Source of the DNA: Planctomycetota bacterium
GTDB lineage: Bacteria; Planctomycetota; Phycisphaerae; Phycisphaerales; UBA1924
Reading direction: 5' to 3'
Assembly: GCA_024276195.1 (NCBI GenBank)
Contig: JAJRXR010000005.1
Location: forward strand, 1-51,542
Length of the DNA stretch: 51,542 nucleotides
Below, in pieces: positions 33,356 to 40,916 of this stretch. Both the position numbers and the translations under genes were made by a program. The notes beneath the pieces were generated by a model. It made no database searches. It was not told the origin of the DNA and saw nothing but the letters and a program-made list of their open reading frames with translations. Numbering within the stretch: position 1 is the stretch's first letter; every line of letters starts with the position of its first letter.

Positions 33356-34273
33356 ATGCGCAAGCCCAGGCCGACCATCTCGATCGTCACGCCCTCGTAC
33401 AACCAGGCGGAGTACATCGGGCGCACCGTGCGCTCCGTGCTGCTCCAGCGCTACCCGAACCTCGAGTACGTCCTCATGGACGGCGCCTCGACCGATGGCA
33501 CGCAGGACGTGCTGAGCGAATACCGCGATCGCTTTGCGCACTATGAATCAAAGCCCGACGGGGGGCAGTCCGACGCCGTCAAGCGCGGCTTCGAGCACAC
33601 CTCCGGCGAGATCATGGCCTGGCTCAACTCCGATGACGTGCTCGCGCCCGGGGCGCTCGACTTCGTCGCGGACTACTTCGCCAAGCACCCGGGCGTTGAC
33701 GCGATCTACTCCAACCGCGTCATCATCGACGCCGACGACCGCGTCATCGGGCACTGGGTGCTGGGCGAGCACTCCGACTGGCTGATGAGCCACTGGGATC
33801 TGATCCCGCAGGAGACGTGCTTCTGGCGGCGCAGCCTCTACGAGAAGGCCGGGCCGGTGGACGATTCCTACCGCTTCGCGCTCGATTATGACCTGTTTTC
33901 CAGGTTCATGGAGCACGGGCGAATGGAACGGGTTGACCGCTTCCTCGGCGCCTTCCGCATGCACGACGAATCCAAAACCATCGTCCAACTCGAAACCGTC
34001 GGCATGCAAGAGATCGTCCGCGTCCACCGGGCGCGCGAGCTCAAGTTCGGGCGCTGGGCGCGCGTCCGCGGCCCCGTCTTCACCAAGATGGCACAGCTCC
34101 GGGCCGCGTGGCATGTGCGCACGAAGCATGTCATGCCCGGGTGCCTGCCCGGGCTCGGGTGGGATTATGACGACCTCTGGGGCGGGCTGATGCGTGAGGG
34201 CGCGCTGCCTCCATTGACCTCGTCGCAGATCGAGAGCAAGCCCGAGGGCGTTCTCGAAGAGGCGGCGTCTTAG
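33356..34273 (+). CDS. Glycosyltransferase family 2
   Basis: 305 residues; the ATG follows the previous TAG with no gap. Motifs: PTISIVTPSYNQAEYIGRTV, EYVLMDGASTDGTQDV, ESKPDGGQSDAVKRGFEHTS, MAWLNSDDVLAPGALDFV and FALDYDLFSRFMEHGRMERV. It is most similar in layout to the GT2 domain of the preceding fusion (WLNSDD against YLNADD), so the two may derive from one another. It would extend or cap the same glycan. The C-terminal 70 residues include LPGLGWDYDDLWGGLM and a Glu-rich end. The next gene's ATG abuts its TAG, continuing the operon. Confidence 0.9.
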   Translation: MRKPRPTISIVTPSYNQAEYIGRTVRSVLLQRYPNLEYVLMDGASTDGTQDVLSEYRDRFAHYESKPDGGQSDAVKRGFEHTSGEIMAWLNSDDVLAPGALDFVADYFAKHPGVDAIYSNRVIIDADDRVIGHWVLGEHSDWLMSHWDLIPQETCFWRRSLYEKAGPVDDSYRFALDYDLFSRFMEHGRMERVDRFLGAFRMHDESKTIVQLETVGMQEIVRVHRARELKFGRWARVRGPVFTKMAQLRAAWHVRTKHVMPGCLPGLGWDYDDLWGGLMREGALPPLTSSQIESKPEGVLEEAAS

Positions 34274-34630
34274 ATGCAGCGCGACGGGATCGATCACGAG
34301 AACGCGCAGATGTCGGACATCCAGTGCGATTTCTGCCATAAGCCCTGGACGATGGAGCGGGCGATGGTCGAGGGGCACCGCGGCGCGTGCGTGTGTAGCG
34401 ATTGCCTGACCGTGGCGTACGCGGAACTGGTCCTGCACAAAGTCGGCTCCCCGGCGTCGCCCGAAGAGATTTGCATCATGTGCCGCGAGGAGCGCGACGA
34501 CCCGCACTGGCGCTCGCATATGTTCGACGAGGCGCTCGCTTGCCGGCGCTGCATCAAACAGGCGGCGGGCGTCCTGCACAAAGACCGCGACGTCGCGTGG
34601 GCCAAACCAGCAGCAAGCACCGAAAAATAA
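34274..34630 (+). CDS. Small protein with four CxxC pairs, zinc-binding candidate
   Basis: 118 residues. Four cysteine pairs are visible: CDFC (near residue 18), CVCSDC (near 38), CIMC (near 73) and CRRC (near 93). The first half, CDFCHKPW...CVCSDCL, resembles the C4 zinc finger at the N-terminus of ClpX; the second half, CIMCREERDD...CRRCIKQA, is a second likely C4 site. No signal peptide. The start may be the ATG at 34310 (MSDIQCDFC) instead. It is the last gene of the surface-glycan operon, abutting the glycosyltransferase stop. Function unknown; a regulatory or chaperone role for the operon products is possible but not shown. Confidence 0.75.
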   Translation: MQRDGIDHENAQMSDIQCDFCHKPWTMERAMVEGHRGACVCSDCLTVAYAELVLHKVGSPASPEEICIMCREERDDPHWRSHMFDEALACRRCIKQAAGVLHKDRDVAWAKPAASTEK

Positions 34631-34727
34631 AGCCCCAAGCCCCAAGCCCCAAGCGTCAGCGCCGGGTTTCTTCGCCTGTGCGGCGAGTGTGAGAAGACAA
34701 ACCCGTCGCTGACGCTCAGGGCTTTAA
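34629..34727. repeat. GCCCCAA triplet and an inverted pair of GCTGACGCTCAGGGC repeats
   Basis: Three tandem GCCCCAA units (34632-34652) lead into a decayed left arm AAGCGTCAGCGCCGGGTTT and a well-preserved right arm AACCCGTCGCTGACGCTCAG ending GGCTTTAA. The TTA at 34724-34726 provides the stop codon of the minus-strand membrane protein, so that protein ends inside the repeat. The better-preserved relative is at 40917-40984. Confidence 0.85.
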
Positions 34728-35356
34728 GGGCCGCCGCACTCCGGGCAGGTGTTCAGCCTACTCATGTCGTAGCCGCAGGCGGGGCAGCGCCCGCGCCGCG
34801 TGCGTCGCCAGCGCCGAACGCTGCCAGGGGCAGTGAGCGCCACCCAAGCCACCGAGGCGTAGAACAGCGTGTTGACCGCGAACCCGGGCCAGACGGGGCG
34901 GAGGGGGAGCCGAATTCGATTCTGTATCGACTCAATCCCCTTATCCCAGATTGGCCATTTGGGGTGATGACGATCAACGAATTCTTGCAGGGCTCGCTCA
35001 TCGAGATAGTCGATCTCATCTGGAGCAACTACGAACCATGACCTTCTCGTTGTTGCGCGAGATGGCCAGCCGTATCTATCGATAGACATCTGGAAGTAGC
35101 CGTTGGTGTGTCCGCCGTCTTCGTCAATCCAGTTCCTCGCATCAAATAGGACATGGACCGACCGACTTGACGACGGATTCGATGGCCAAGCGGCGGGAAC
35201 GCCTGCGGGCCAATCGGTGCTTTGCTTGTCTTGGATCAATTTCTCGGTAATCCAGCCTCGGTAGAGCGCAGTCGCGACGAGCGATGATCCCATCCATGTG
35301 GCCACCACACCCACCACCAAGCACACAATGACTCGCCTGACCCGGAGCCCCCGCAT
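34724..35356 (-). CDS. Membrane protein with C-terminal zinc ribbon, planctomycete type
   Basis: 210 residues. Helix 1 is VRRVIVCLVVGVVATWMGSS (residues about 6-25); a second, FAVNTLFYASVAWVALTA, lies near residue 165. Between them is a 130-residue outside domain with WIDEDGGHTNGYFQMSIDRY. After a basic stretch (RRWRRTRRGR) it ends CPACGYDMSRL NT CPECGGP, a C4 zinc ribbon. Membrane proteins with this CPxCGYD...CPECG tail occur in great number in Planctomycetota; function is unknown. The extracytoplasmic part is encoded by AT-richer DNA than its surroundings. The stop codon lies in a dispersed repeat (34629-34727). Confidence 0.8.
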   Translation of the reverse strand: MRGLRVRRVIVCLVVGVVATWMGSSLVATALYRGWITEKLIQDKQSTDWPAGVPAAWPSNPSSSRSVHVLFDARNWIDEDGGHTNGYFQMSIDRYGWPSRATTRRSWFVVAPDEIDYLDERALQEFVDRHHPKWPIWDKGIESIQNRIRLPLRPVWPGFAVNTLFYASVAWVALTAPGSVRRWRRTRRGRCPACGYDMSRLNTCPECGGP

Positions 35357-35420
35357 ACGTGTCTCCGTTGGGTTGGTCAGTGGTTCGTGGTCAGGTGGTC
35401 AATGGCGAAACACAATCAAG

Positions 35421-35472
35421 CCATCTGGCCATCTGGCCATCTGGCCATCTGGCCATCTGGCCATCTGGCCAT
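35421..35472. repeat. Octanucleotide tandem repeat CCATCTGG, 6.5 units
   Basis: Six perfect CCATCTGG units and a trailing CCAT. It lies between the divergent membrane-protein gene (start 35356) and the PIN-TRAM gene (start 35644). A unit of eight changes frame with each gain or loss, as in phase-variable loci, but no gene with a convincing start spans it, so an effect on promoter spacing is the only evident possibility. The rest of 35473-35643 holds nothing recognisable. Confidence 0.95.
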
Positions 35473-35643
35473 TCCCAGACCCACCCCGATCGACGGCCAG
35501 GACACCGGCGGCGCCGGGCGACGGCCGCTTATGGCTGCTGCGGTCAAGCCCTGACCAGGTTCACGGGCCACCCGCGCACCGGGCCCGGCCGCCGATCGGA
35601 GCGGGTCCGCATCCATCCTAGCCCCCCGGCGTACACTTGCCCG

Positions 35644-36987
35644 GTGACCATCCGCACGCCCGCACAACCCTCTGATCCCGCCTCTGGACGCCTCGCGGGC
35701 TCGTCAATCGCCCGGGCGCCGTCGAGCGCGGCCGATCCGTTCGAGGTCAGCCGGCGCCAGCGTCGCTTGTTGCTCCGCTTGGTCCGGTTCAGCTTCCTGA
35801 TCCTCTTCGCCGTGATCACGGGTCTCTCGCTGATCGGCGCGGGTCTGGCCGACAATCCCGAGGCGCCGCGCTACTGGCCCTACACGCTGGGCATCGCGCT
35901 CGTCGTCGCCGCGGCCATCATCGTCACCGACCTGCTGACCCCGAGCAAGAAGATCTCGACCATCGTCAGCATCGTGCTCGGGCTGCTCGCGGCCATGCTC
36001 GCGACCGCCGCCATCGGCTTCGTCTTCGATCTGCTCGCGAGCACCTGGGACATCACAGGCGATGGCCTGCAGCTCATCAGCATTGCCAAGATCCTCATCG
36101 GCGCCGGGCTGGCCTACCTCGCCATCGCCACCGTCCTCCAAACCCAGGACGACTTCAGGCTGGTCATCCCATACGTCGAGTTCGCCAAGCAGATCCGTGG
36201 CCCGCGCCCGCTGCTGCTCGACTCGTCGGCGATCATCGACGCGCGCATCGTCGAGATCGCCGAGACCGGGCTGATCCAGTCGCCCGTGGTGATCCCGAGC
36301 TTTGTGATCGCGGAGCTGCAGCTGCTGGCCGACAGCGCCGACAAGATGACCCGCGCCAAGGGGCGCCGGGGTTTGGATATCGTCGGACGCCTCCAGCGCC
36401 TCGCGGTGCTGGATGTTTCGATCGACGAGACGCCGATCCCGGGCAAGGCGGTCGATGCGATGCTCGTCGAGCTGGCGCGTCGTCTGCCCGGGATGGTGGT
36501 GACGACGGACGTCGGGCTGAGCCGGGTGGCGCAGATCCAGAGCGTGCCGGTGCTCAACGTGAACGATCTGGCCAACGCGATGAAGCCGAGCGTGATCCCG
36601 GGCGAGTCGATGCGCCTGAAGATCATCAAGCCGGGCGAGCAGTCGGGCCAGGGAGTGGGGTATCTCGACGACGGGACGATGGTGGTGGCCGAGGACGGGG
36701 CCGAGCACATCGGGCTCATCGTTGATCTTCGCGTCACCAGCTCGCTCCAGACCTCCGCCGGGCGCCTGATTTTCGGTCGGATCAACGAGCCCACGCGCGA
36801 CGAGGCGCCGATGCACGCGCCGCCGTCCGAGCCCGTACACGAGCCAGAGCCCGCGCCGGACGCCGCCGCCCCGCCCGCCGAGTCGCCCCATGCTCCCCAA
36901 CCCTCGGGCCAAACCTCGGGCCAACCCCCCGCCCCGCCCCGTCCCGCCCGATCCCGCGGCGCCTCGCCCCGCAACCCGCGCCGCTAA
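35644..36987 (+). CDS. Membrane-anchored PIN-TRAM domain protein (YacL-like)
   Basis: 447 residues from GTG 35644. Four membrane segments fill residues about 40-170 (FSFLILFAVITGLSLIGAGL; TLGIALVVAAAIIVTDLL; TIVSIVLGLLAAMLATAAIG; ILIGAGLAYLAIATVL). A PIN nuclease domain follows (about 195-310) with its acidic residues in LLLDSSAIID, IPSFVIAELQLLADS, AVDAMLVELARRL and VVTTDVGLSRVA. A TRAM RNA-binding domain (about 325-395) holds MRLKIIKPGEQSGQGVGYLD. The tail is Pro-rich and disordered. YacL-type proteins are predicted membrane-bound ribonucleases; the substrate is unknown. The TTG/GTG context is typical of this genome. Next gene 110 bp downstream. Confidence 0.88.
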   Translation: MTIRTPAQPSDPASGRLAGSSIARAPSSAADPFEVSRRQRRLLLRLVRFSFLILFAVITGLSLIGAGLADNPEAPRYWPYTLGIALVVAAAIIVTDLLTPSKKISTIVSIVLGLLAAMLATAAIGFVFDLLASTWDITGDGLQLISIAKILIGAGLAYLAIATVLQTQDDFRLVIPYVEFAKQIRGPRPLLLDSSAIIDARIVEIAETGLIQSPVVIPSFVIAELQLLADSADKMTRAKGRRGLDIVGRLQRLAVLDVSIDETPIPGKAVDAMLVELARRLPGMVVTTDVGLSRVAQIQSVPVLNVNDLANAMKPSVIPGESMRLKIIKPGEQSGQGVGYLDDGTMVVAEDGAEHIGLIVDLRVTSSLQTSAGRLIFGRINEPTRDEAPMHAPPSEPVHEPEPAPDAAAPPAESPHAPQPSGQTSGQPPAPPRPARSRGASPRNPRR

Positions 36988-37097
36988 CACGCTCGCCCTG
37001 CCATCCCGCCTGGTCGTTCCATGGTCCTACGATCCGGGCCGCCCCGGGCTCGTTTGACCTGTGGGTGGACGCGATCATCTCTGGCGAAAGGGCGCCC

Positions 37098-37583
37098 ATG
37101 GCCAGCGTTGGCAAGCACTGCATCCTCGAGCTCTACGGGTGTCCGAGCGAGACGCTCAACGACAAGGATCTGATCGTCAAAGTCCTGCGCCAATCCGCGG
37201 AGCGCGCGGGCGCGACGTGGCTGGGCGAGGTGGCGCACAGGTTCGACCCCCAGGGCGTGACGGCCCTCGGGCTGCTGGCCGAGAGCCACATCTCGATTCA
37301 TACCTGGCCCGAGATCGGCTACGCCGCGGCGGATGTCTTTACCTGCGGCGCCTCGTGCGACCCCGCGCTCGCCTGCGAGCTGCTGGCCCAGGCGATGGGC
37401 GCCGAGCGCCACACCATGACCACCCTCCCTCGCGCCACCCAGCTCACGCCGCGTGAGGTGCTGCACATCGACGCCGACGACGCGCACATGGAATCAACGG
37501 CGACCCCGGTCTCGCCCGAGGCCCCCCTGCGCCGCCCGCCGATGGCGATCCGCCACTCGGTCCAAGAGATCGCGCGAACCTAA
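37098..37583 (+). CDS. speH: S-adenosylmethionine decarboxylase proenzyme (SpeH type)
   Basis: 161 residues. The self-cleavage site is intact: AESHISIHTWPE with the pyruvoyl-forming Ser63, proton-handling His68, and Cys83 in DVFTCG, at the same positions as in the Thermotoga-type enzyme. Cleavage gives a beta chain of 62 residues and a pyruvoyl-capped alpha chain. It supplies decarboxylated AdoMet for spermidine synthesis in the cytosol. The 40-residue C-terminal extension (after LTPREVLHI) is not part of the family core. ATG 37098 gives the family N-terminus MASVGKHCILELYGC; an in-frame codon at 37065 is possible but unlikely. Convergent with lexA. Confidence 0.93.
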   Translation: MASVGKHCILELYGCPSETLNDKDLIVKVLRQSAERAGATWLGEVAHRFDPQGVTALGLLAESHISIHTWPEIGYAAADVFTCGASCDPALACELLAQAMGAERHTMTTLPRATQLTPREVLHIDADDAHMESTATPVSPEAPLRRPPMAIRHSVQEIART

Positions 37584-37587
37584 TCCA

Positions 37588-37688
37588 GCCGAGCCCGGGA
37601 GCGCCAGCGACCAGGGGGCATTCCCCCGTTGTCTTGACGCCCTTTTCGCGTGTGCTTTCCCGTGGTCGCTCGCGCTCCCCGGCTCGGT
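37588..37688. repeat. Inverted repeat GCCGAGCCCGGGAGCGCCAG / facing arm
   Basis: Left arm about 37588-37613, right arm about 37663-37688 (TGGTCGCTCGCGCTCCCCGG). It sits between the convergent speH and lexA stops. The same family forms the outer arms at 23552-23803. Confidence 0.8.
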
Positions 37689-37715
37689 CATGCAGCGCCC
37701 GACCATATTGAGCGT

Positions 37716-38333
37716 TCAGCGGTACCGGCGGACCACGCCCTTGACGATCCCCTGCACCTGGCAGAACTTCACGCGGATGGGCTCGAAGTCCGGGTTGGCC
37801 GGCTGGAGGCGGATGTGGTCGGCCTCTTTGTAGAAGGTCTTGAGCGTGGTCTGCCCGTCGTCGAGCAGGGCGACGATGCGGTCGCCGTTGTGCGCGACCT
37901 GGGCGCGTTCGAGGAGGATGATGTCGCCGTCGAGGATGCCCTCGTCGCGCATCGAGTCGCCATCGACCTGCAGCGCGAACAGGCTGCTCTCGCGCTCGGA
38001 CCCGGCGCCGAGGAACTCGCCCAGATCGATCTCGTCGATGTTCTCGACCTTCTCGATCGGATGCCCCGCCGCGATCTTGCCCACCAGCGGGTAGCGCAGC
38101 GGGCGCGACTCGTCCGGCACCGCGATCCCGTCAGCGATCGACAAAGAGCGTGCCTTGTTCGGCTCGCGGACCAACGCCCCCTTCTTGATGAGCGCCTCGA
38201 CGTGCTCGAACACGGTGACCTTGCTGACGCCGATTTCGTCGGCCAGCTCCTGCATGGTCGGGGAATAGCCACGCCGAATGCGTGAATCCCGGATGAGCTG
38301 CAGAATCCGGAGCTGCTTGGGTGTGAGGTTCAT
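37716..38333 (-). CDS. lexA: LexA repressor
   Basis: 205 residues from ATG 38333 (MNLTPKQLRIL). The N-terminal winged helix reads RGYSPTMQELADEIGVSKVT. The autocleavage site is Ala89-Gly90 in GKIAAGHPI. The catalytic pair is Ser127 (GDSMRDEGI) and Lys165 (TTLKTF), 38 residues apart as in other LexA proteins. It represses SOS genes and cleaves itself on RecA filaments. An earlier start at 38354 is possible (MYERTKA). The gene is preceded by an 11-bp direct repeat, TCGTACAACCG (38347-38357 and 38431-38441), and by a promoter at 38820-38848, so the transcript leader is about 480 nt unless the overlapping reading frame there is a gene. Confidence 0.95.
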   Translation of the reverse strand: MNLTPKQLRILQLIRDSRIRRGYSPTMQELADEIGVSKVTVFEHVEALIKKGALVREPNKARSLSIADGIAVPDESRPLRYPLVGKIAAGHPIEKVENIDEIDLGEFLGAGSERESSLFALQVDGDSMRDEGILDGDIILLERAQVAHNGDRIVALLDDGQTTLKTFYKEADHIRLQPANPDFEPIRVKFCQVQGIVKGVVRRYR

Positions 38334-38736
38334 CGCCTTCGTCCTTTCGTACAACCGGGCCGATCAAACGGCGCCCGTCCGTGCTCTCGTCCGTCCGACT
38401 CACCAACCCCCCGACCGAATCCCCAATCTCTCGTACAACCGCCTCGGCTCCGAGCCTCGCGCCCAGACGTCCCAGACGCCGGCGCGCCTGCTCGACGAGC
38501 GCCTGCTGCCCGCGGAGCGCGAGTTCCGCCGCCATGAGCAGGCCCGCAACCTCGGCGCACGACCCGTCGCTTCTGGCCGTCGTCACTCTGGGCGATCCGC
38601 CCCACGCCCTCGGGCGAAGACGCAGCAGCGACCGACCCGAGCGGGCGCCGTCGTAGGTCAGCTCGAACGAGCCGCCCGGACCCAGCTTGACCAATGGCTT
38701 GACCAATGGCTTGACCAGTGCTGATGATCGATCCAT
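38131..38736 (-). CDS. Uncertain reading frame upstream of and overlapping lexA
   Basis: A frame from ATG 38736 (or 38754) runs 201 codons and ends inside lexA in a different phase. For it: GGAAGGA lies 9 bases before the ATG at 38736; a promoter sits 75-100 bp upstream; and third positions in the unique part (38340-38736) are mostly G or C, as in real genes here. That part reads plausibly, with GGSFELTYDGARSGRSLLRL and a helical ELALRGQQALVEQARRRLG. Against it: about 200 bp overlap with lexA and no recognised family. A frameshift near 38350 that once ended or fused it is possible. Treat as a candidate lexA-operon gene, a decayed gene, or chance. Confidence 0.35.
   Translation of the reverse strand: MDRSSALVKPLVKPLVKLGPGGSFELTYDGARSGRSLLRLRPRAWGGSPRVTTARSDGSCAEVAGLLMAAELALRGQQALVEQARRRLGRLGARLGAEAVVREIGDSVGGLVSRTDESTDGRRLIGPVVRKDEGDEPHTQAAPDSAAHPGFTHSAWLFPDHAGAGRRNRRQQGHRVRARRGAHQEGGVGPRAEQGTLFVDR
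38347..38441 (-). promoter_or_regulatory. Two direct copies of CGGTTGTACGA before lexA, possible operator
   Basis: On the minus strand CGGTTGTACGA occurs at 38431-38441 and 38347-38357. The copies are 84 bp apart, eight helical turns, and the nearer one ends 14 bp before the lexA ATG. LexA genes are commonly autoregulated, so an operator is plausible. The motif is not one of the classical LexA boxes, and both copies also fall in the same phase of the candidate overlapping frame, encoding VVR twice. Confidence 0.35.
38686..38720. repeat. 12-bp tandem repeat CTTGACCAATGG, three units
   Basis: Two perfect units and a third ending CTTGACCAGTG. In the candidate minus-strand frame it codes (VKPL) repeats; unit length 12 keeps the frame. 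Confidence 0.9.
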
Positions 38737-38819
38737 GGTGGATCGTCCTTCCACAGGCCATCGCCGCTGTACTCGCGTGTTTCATCCGAAGACCAGCCTC
38801 CGATCGGTTTCCAATCAAA

Positions 38820-38848
38820 AACCTATCGTCTATTCAGGAGCTTGTCAA
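38820..38848 (-). promoter_or_regulatory. Sigma-70-like promoter, probably for lexA
   Basis: On the minus strand TTGACA (38843-38848) is separated by 17 bp from TAGGTT (38820-38825). It lies in a locally AT-richer stretch (about 38740-39165) that holds no other credible gene, only a CCCCC/GGGGG inverted repeat around 39143-39162 near the dprA stop. Confidence 0.5.
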
Positions 38849-39165
38849 GGGATTTGTTGGGGAGAACACGCGTGCTCGCGGATCTGGCCTCGATGCGACA
38901 ACGCTTTACGGCTCATGCCCGATCCTCCAATCGAGCACGCACCCCGGCGTCGCCTTGCCGAAAGTCTGGTTCCCGCCGGTCCCCGGCGACCCATTCAATC
39001 GTCACACACCTCCCGGACACTCCACCTTTCAACGCACAAAGTACGGCATATGATAGCCAATCAACGGCCACACGAAAACTCCCGGCTCCGCCCTTCCCAC
39101 CCCAGATATTCTCGGACTCAACCCGTTTCTGACGTTCGGTATCCCCCACAAATAGGGGGGGGTGT

Positions 39166-40383
39166 CTACCTGGGCGCCCGGGCCAGGCGCGAGCCGAACC
39201 GTTTGATCCGCCCGCCCAGCTCCAGGCGCGTCAGCTCGCCCCGGAGCGTGCTCGGCTCGAGCCCGCTCGCCTTGCACAGTTCGTCGGGCGTCATCTCGCC
39301 CACGAGCGCCTCAAGAATCCGGGCCTGAATCTCGCTGAGCCCGACGCCGGGCGCTGGGCTGGCATCTGGGGGCGCCTCGGGCAGTGGCCGGACCGGATCG
39401 ACGTAGCGCGCCTCGTGCGTGCCTTGATGGTGGTGACGCCCGACGGGCTCGAGCGCGTTGATGACATCGCCCGGCTCCGTCGCCACGCCCGCCTCGCCCC
39501 GCTTGATCAGCTCCAGCGATCCACGGCTCGCCTCCGAATCGATGCGACCGGGGATCGCGAGCACCTCGCGCCCCTGGTCCTCGACCGCCTGACGCGCCGT
39601 AATCAGCGCGCCCGAGCGCAGCCCCGCCTCGACCACAACAACGCCGAGCGAGAGCCCGGAGATGATCCGGTTGCGCGCCGGGAAGTTCTCCGAGTTCGGG
39701 GGCGTGCCCATGGGCAGCTCGCTGACGAGGGCGCCGCGCCCCTCACTGACGATGCGATCGAACAGGTTCGCGTTCTCGGGCGGGTAGGCGATGTCCACGC
39801 CGCACCCGAGGACAACGAGGGTGCGCCCGCCCGCGTTGAGCGCGCCGCGGTGGGCCGCCGAGTCGATCCCGCGCGCCCCGCCCGAGACGATCGTCAGCCC
39901 GTCGCGCGCCAGCGACCCGGCGAATCGCTCGCTCTGCTCCAGCCCGTAGGGCGTGCAGCGCCGCGATCCCACAATCGCGACCGGGTATCTGTCCACCCCC
40001 GCGGGGTCGATCTCGCCCCGGACAAGGATCAGCGTCGGCGCCGAGGGGATCGCGCCGAGCAGCTCCGGGTACCCCTGGCCCCCGCGCACGAGCACGCGGG
40101 CGCCGCTGGCGTGGATTCGTTCGAGCGCCTCGTCGATGCGGGACTCGGGCGCCTTGCCCGCTTCGAGCACAGCCTTGGCGGTCTCTTTGCCGACGCCCCG
40201 GACGCTCTGGAGCTGCGCAGGCGAGGCGCCGAGCACCGCCCCGGGCGAGGCGAACCGATCAAGCAGGCTCTGCACACGCACAGGCCCGAGCCCGGGCGCA
40301 AGCCACAGACGCAGCGTGTTGCGCAGGTCCGGCCCTGTCTCTGGGCTTGTGTCTGGTCCGGTTTCTGGGCTCGTCTCGTCCAT
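39166..40383 (-). CDS. dprA: DNA-processing protein DprA
   Basis: 405 residues from ATG 40383. A helix-hairpin-helix/SAM-like N-domain (about 20-100) contains LQSVRGVGKETAKAVLEAG. The Rossmann core (about 115-320) carries VAIVGSRRCTPYGLEQSERF, GLTIVSGGARGIDSAAHRGA, VVLGCGVDIAYPPEN, FPARNRIISGLSLGVVVVEA and SGALITARQA. A C-terminal winged helix (about 345-400) follows. DprA loads RecA on incoming single-stranded DNA in natural transformation. The first 18 residues contain a direct repeat, SPETGPD twice. It lies 32 bp downstream of a lipoprotein gene, with which it probably forms an operon. Confidence 0.94.
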   Translation of the reverse strand: MDETSPETGPDTSPETGPDLRNTLRLWLAPGLGPVRVQSLLDRFASPGAVLGASPAQLQSVRGVGKETAKAVLEAGKAPESRIDEALERIHASGARVLVRGGQGYPELLGAIPSAPTLILVRGEIDPAGVDRYPVAIVGSRRCTPYGLEQSERFAGSLARDGLTIVSGGARGIDSAAHRGALNAGGRTLVVLGCGVDIAYPPENANLFDRIVSEGRGALVSELPMGTPPNSENFPARNRIISGLSLGVVVVEAGLRSGALITARQAVEDQGREVLAIPGRIDSEASRGSLELIKRGEAGVATEPGDVINALEPVGRHHHQGTHEARYVDPVRPLPEAPPDASPAPGVGLSEIQARILEALVGEMTPDELCKASGLEPSTLRGELTRLELGGRIKRFGSRLARAPR

Positions 40384-40415
40384 CGCATCCACCGGATCGC
40401 TCAGTCGTCGTCGAG

Positions 40416-40802
40416 TTAGACGAGCACATACGCGCCCTCGGGCTTGCGCTCGTTGTGCTCGGCCAGACGCCGGTACACGCGCACGGGCGTCCCGATGCGC
40501 ACGTCCGTGATGATGTTCTGCTCGACGGTGGTTTGCGGGAAGAAGAAGGTCGGGTCCGGGCGGCGCACGGTCAGCAGCACCCGCCGCCCGCCGGAGATCT
40601 TGTCCGAGCGATCGAACTCGATCACCCACCCGGGCGAGGGGGACTCAACAACAACCACCCGGCGCTCCTCGGCCTCGCCCATCCGCATCGGGGGCCAGTC
40701 GGTCGTGAGGTCATCGCGGATTCCACCGCCGCCCCAGCACCCGCCCAGAGCCACAAGGGCGACCAACCCGAACATCACAGCGGCGCATCGAGCAGGCTTC
40801 AT
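40416..40802 (-). CDS. Small lipoprotein of unknown function
   Basis: 128 residues. Signal peptide MKPARCAAVMFGLVALVALG with lipobox LGGC. The mature protein is strand-rich: ERRVVVVESPSPGWVIEFDR, RRVLLTVRRPDP, IITDVRIGTPVRVYRRLAE, ending VLV. It has no recognised domain. It is located at the cell envelope and sits 32 bp upstream of dprA on the same strand, but a functional link with DNA uptake is not shown by the sequence. Good lipobox and codon bias make it a credible gene. Confidence 0.75.
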   Translation of the reverse strand: MKPARCAAVMFGLVALVALGGCWGGGGIRDDLTTDWPPMRMGEAEERRVVVVESPSPGWVIEFDRSDKISGGRRVLLTVRRPDPTFFFPQTTVEQNIITDVRIGTPVRVYRRLAEHNERKPEGAYVLV

Positions 40803-40916
40803 CCGAATCCATCCCCCGGATCATGGCACACGGCGTCCCCAGATCGCGGGCGCCGATGCTGTGGAATGGTACCACCCATCGCGCCCGTTTGTTTCCGATC
40901 CGTTCGGGCAAGACCG

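Noticed and set aside
30197-33541. Long open frame (over 1100 codons) on the minus strand opposite the trifunctional fusion
   Set aside because: Shadow of the coding strand; composition is Arg/Asp/Val-rich without domains, while the plus strand carries three enzyme domains.
27201-34630. Capsule synthesis of the Wzy type
   Set aside because: No Wzx, Wzy or chain-length regulator is present; Wzm and Wzt show ABC-dependent export.
35359-35643. Coding extension of the PIN-TRAM protein through the octanucleotide repeat
   Set aside because: The family start and membrane segments begin after GTG 35644; the upstream part has no ribosome-binding site or domain.
38687-39165. Plus-strand genes in the AT-richer stretch before dprA
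   Set aside because: Short overlapping frames without ribosome-binding sites, codon bias or motifs.
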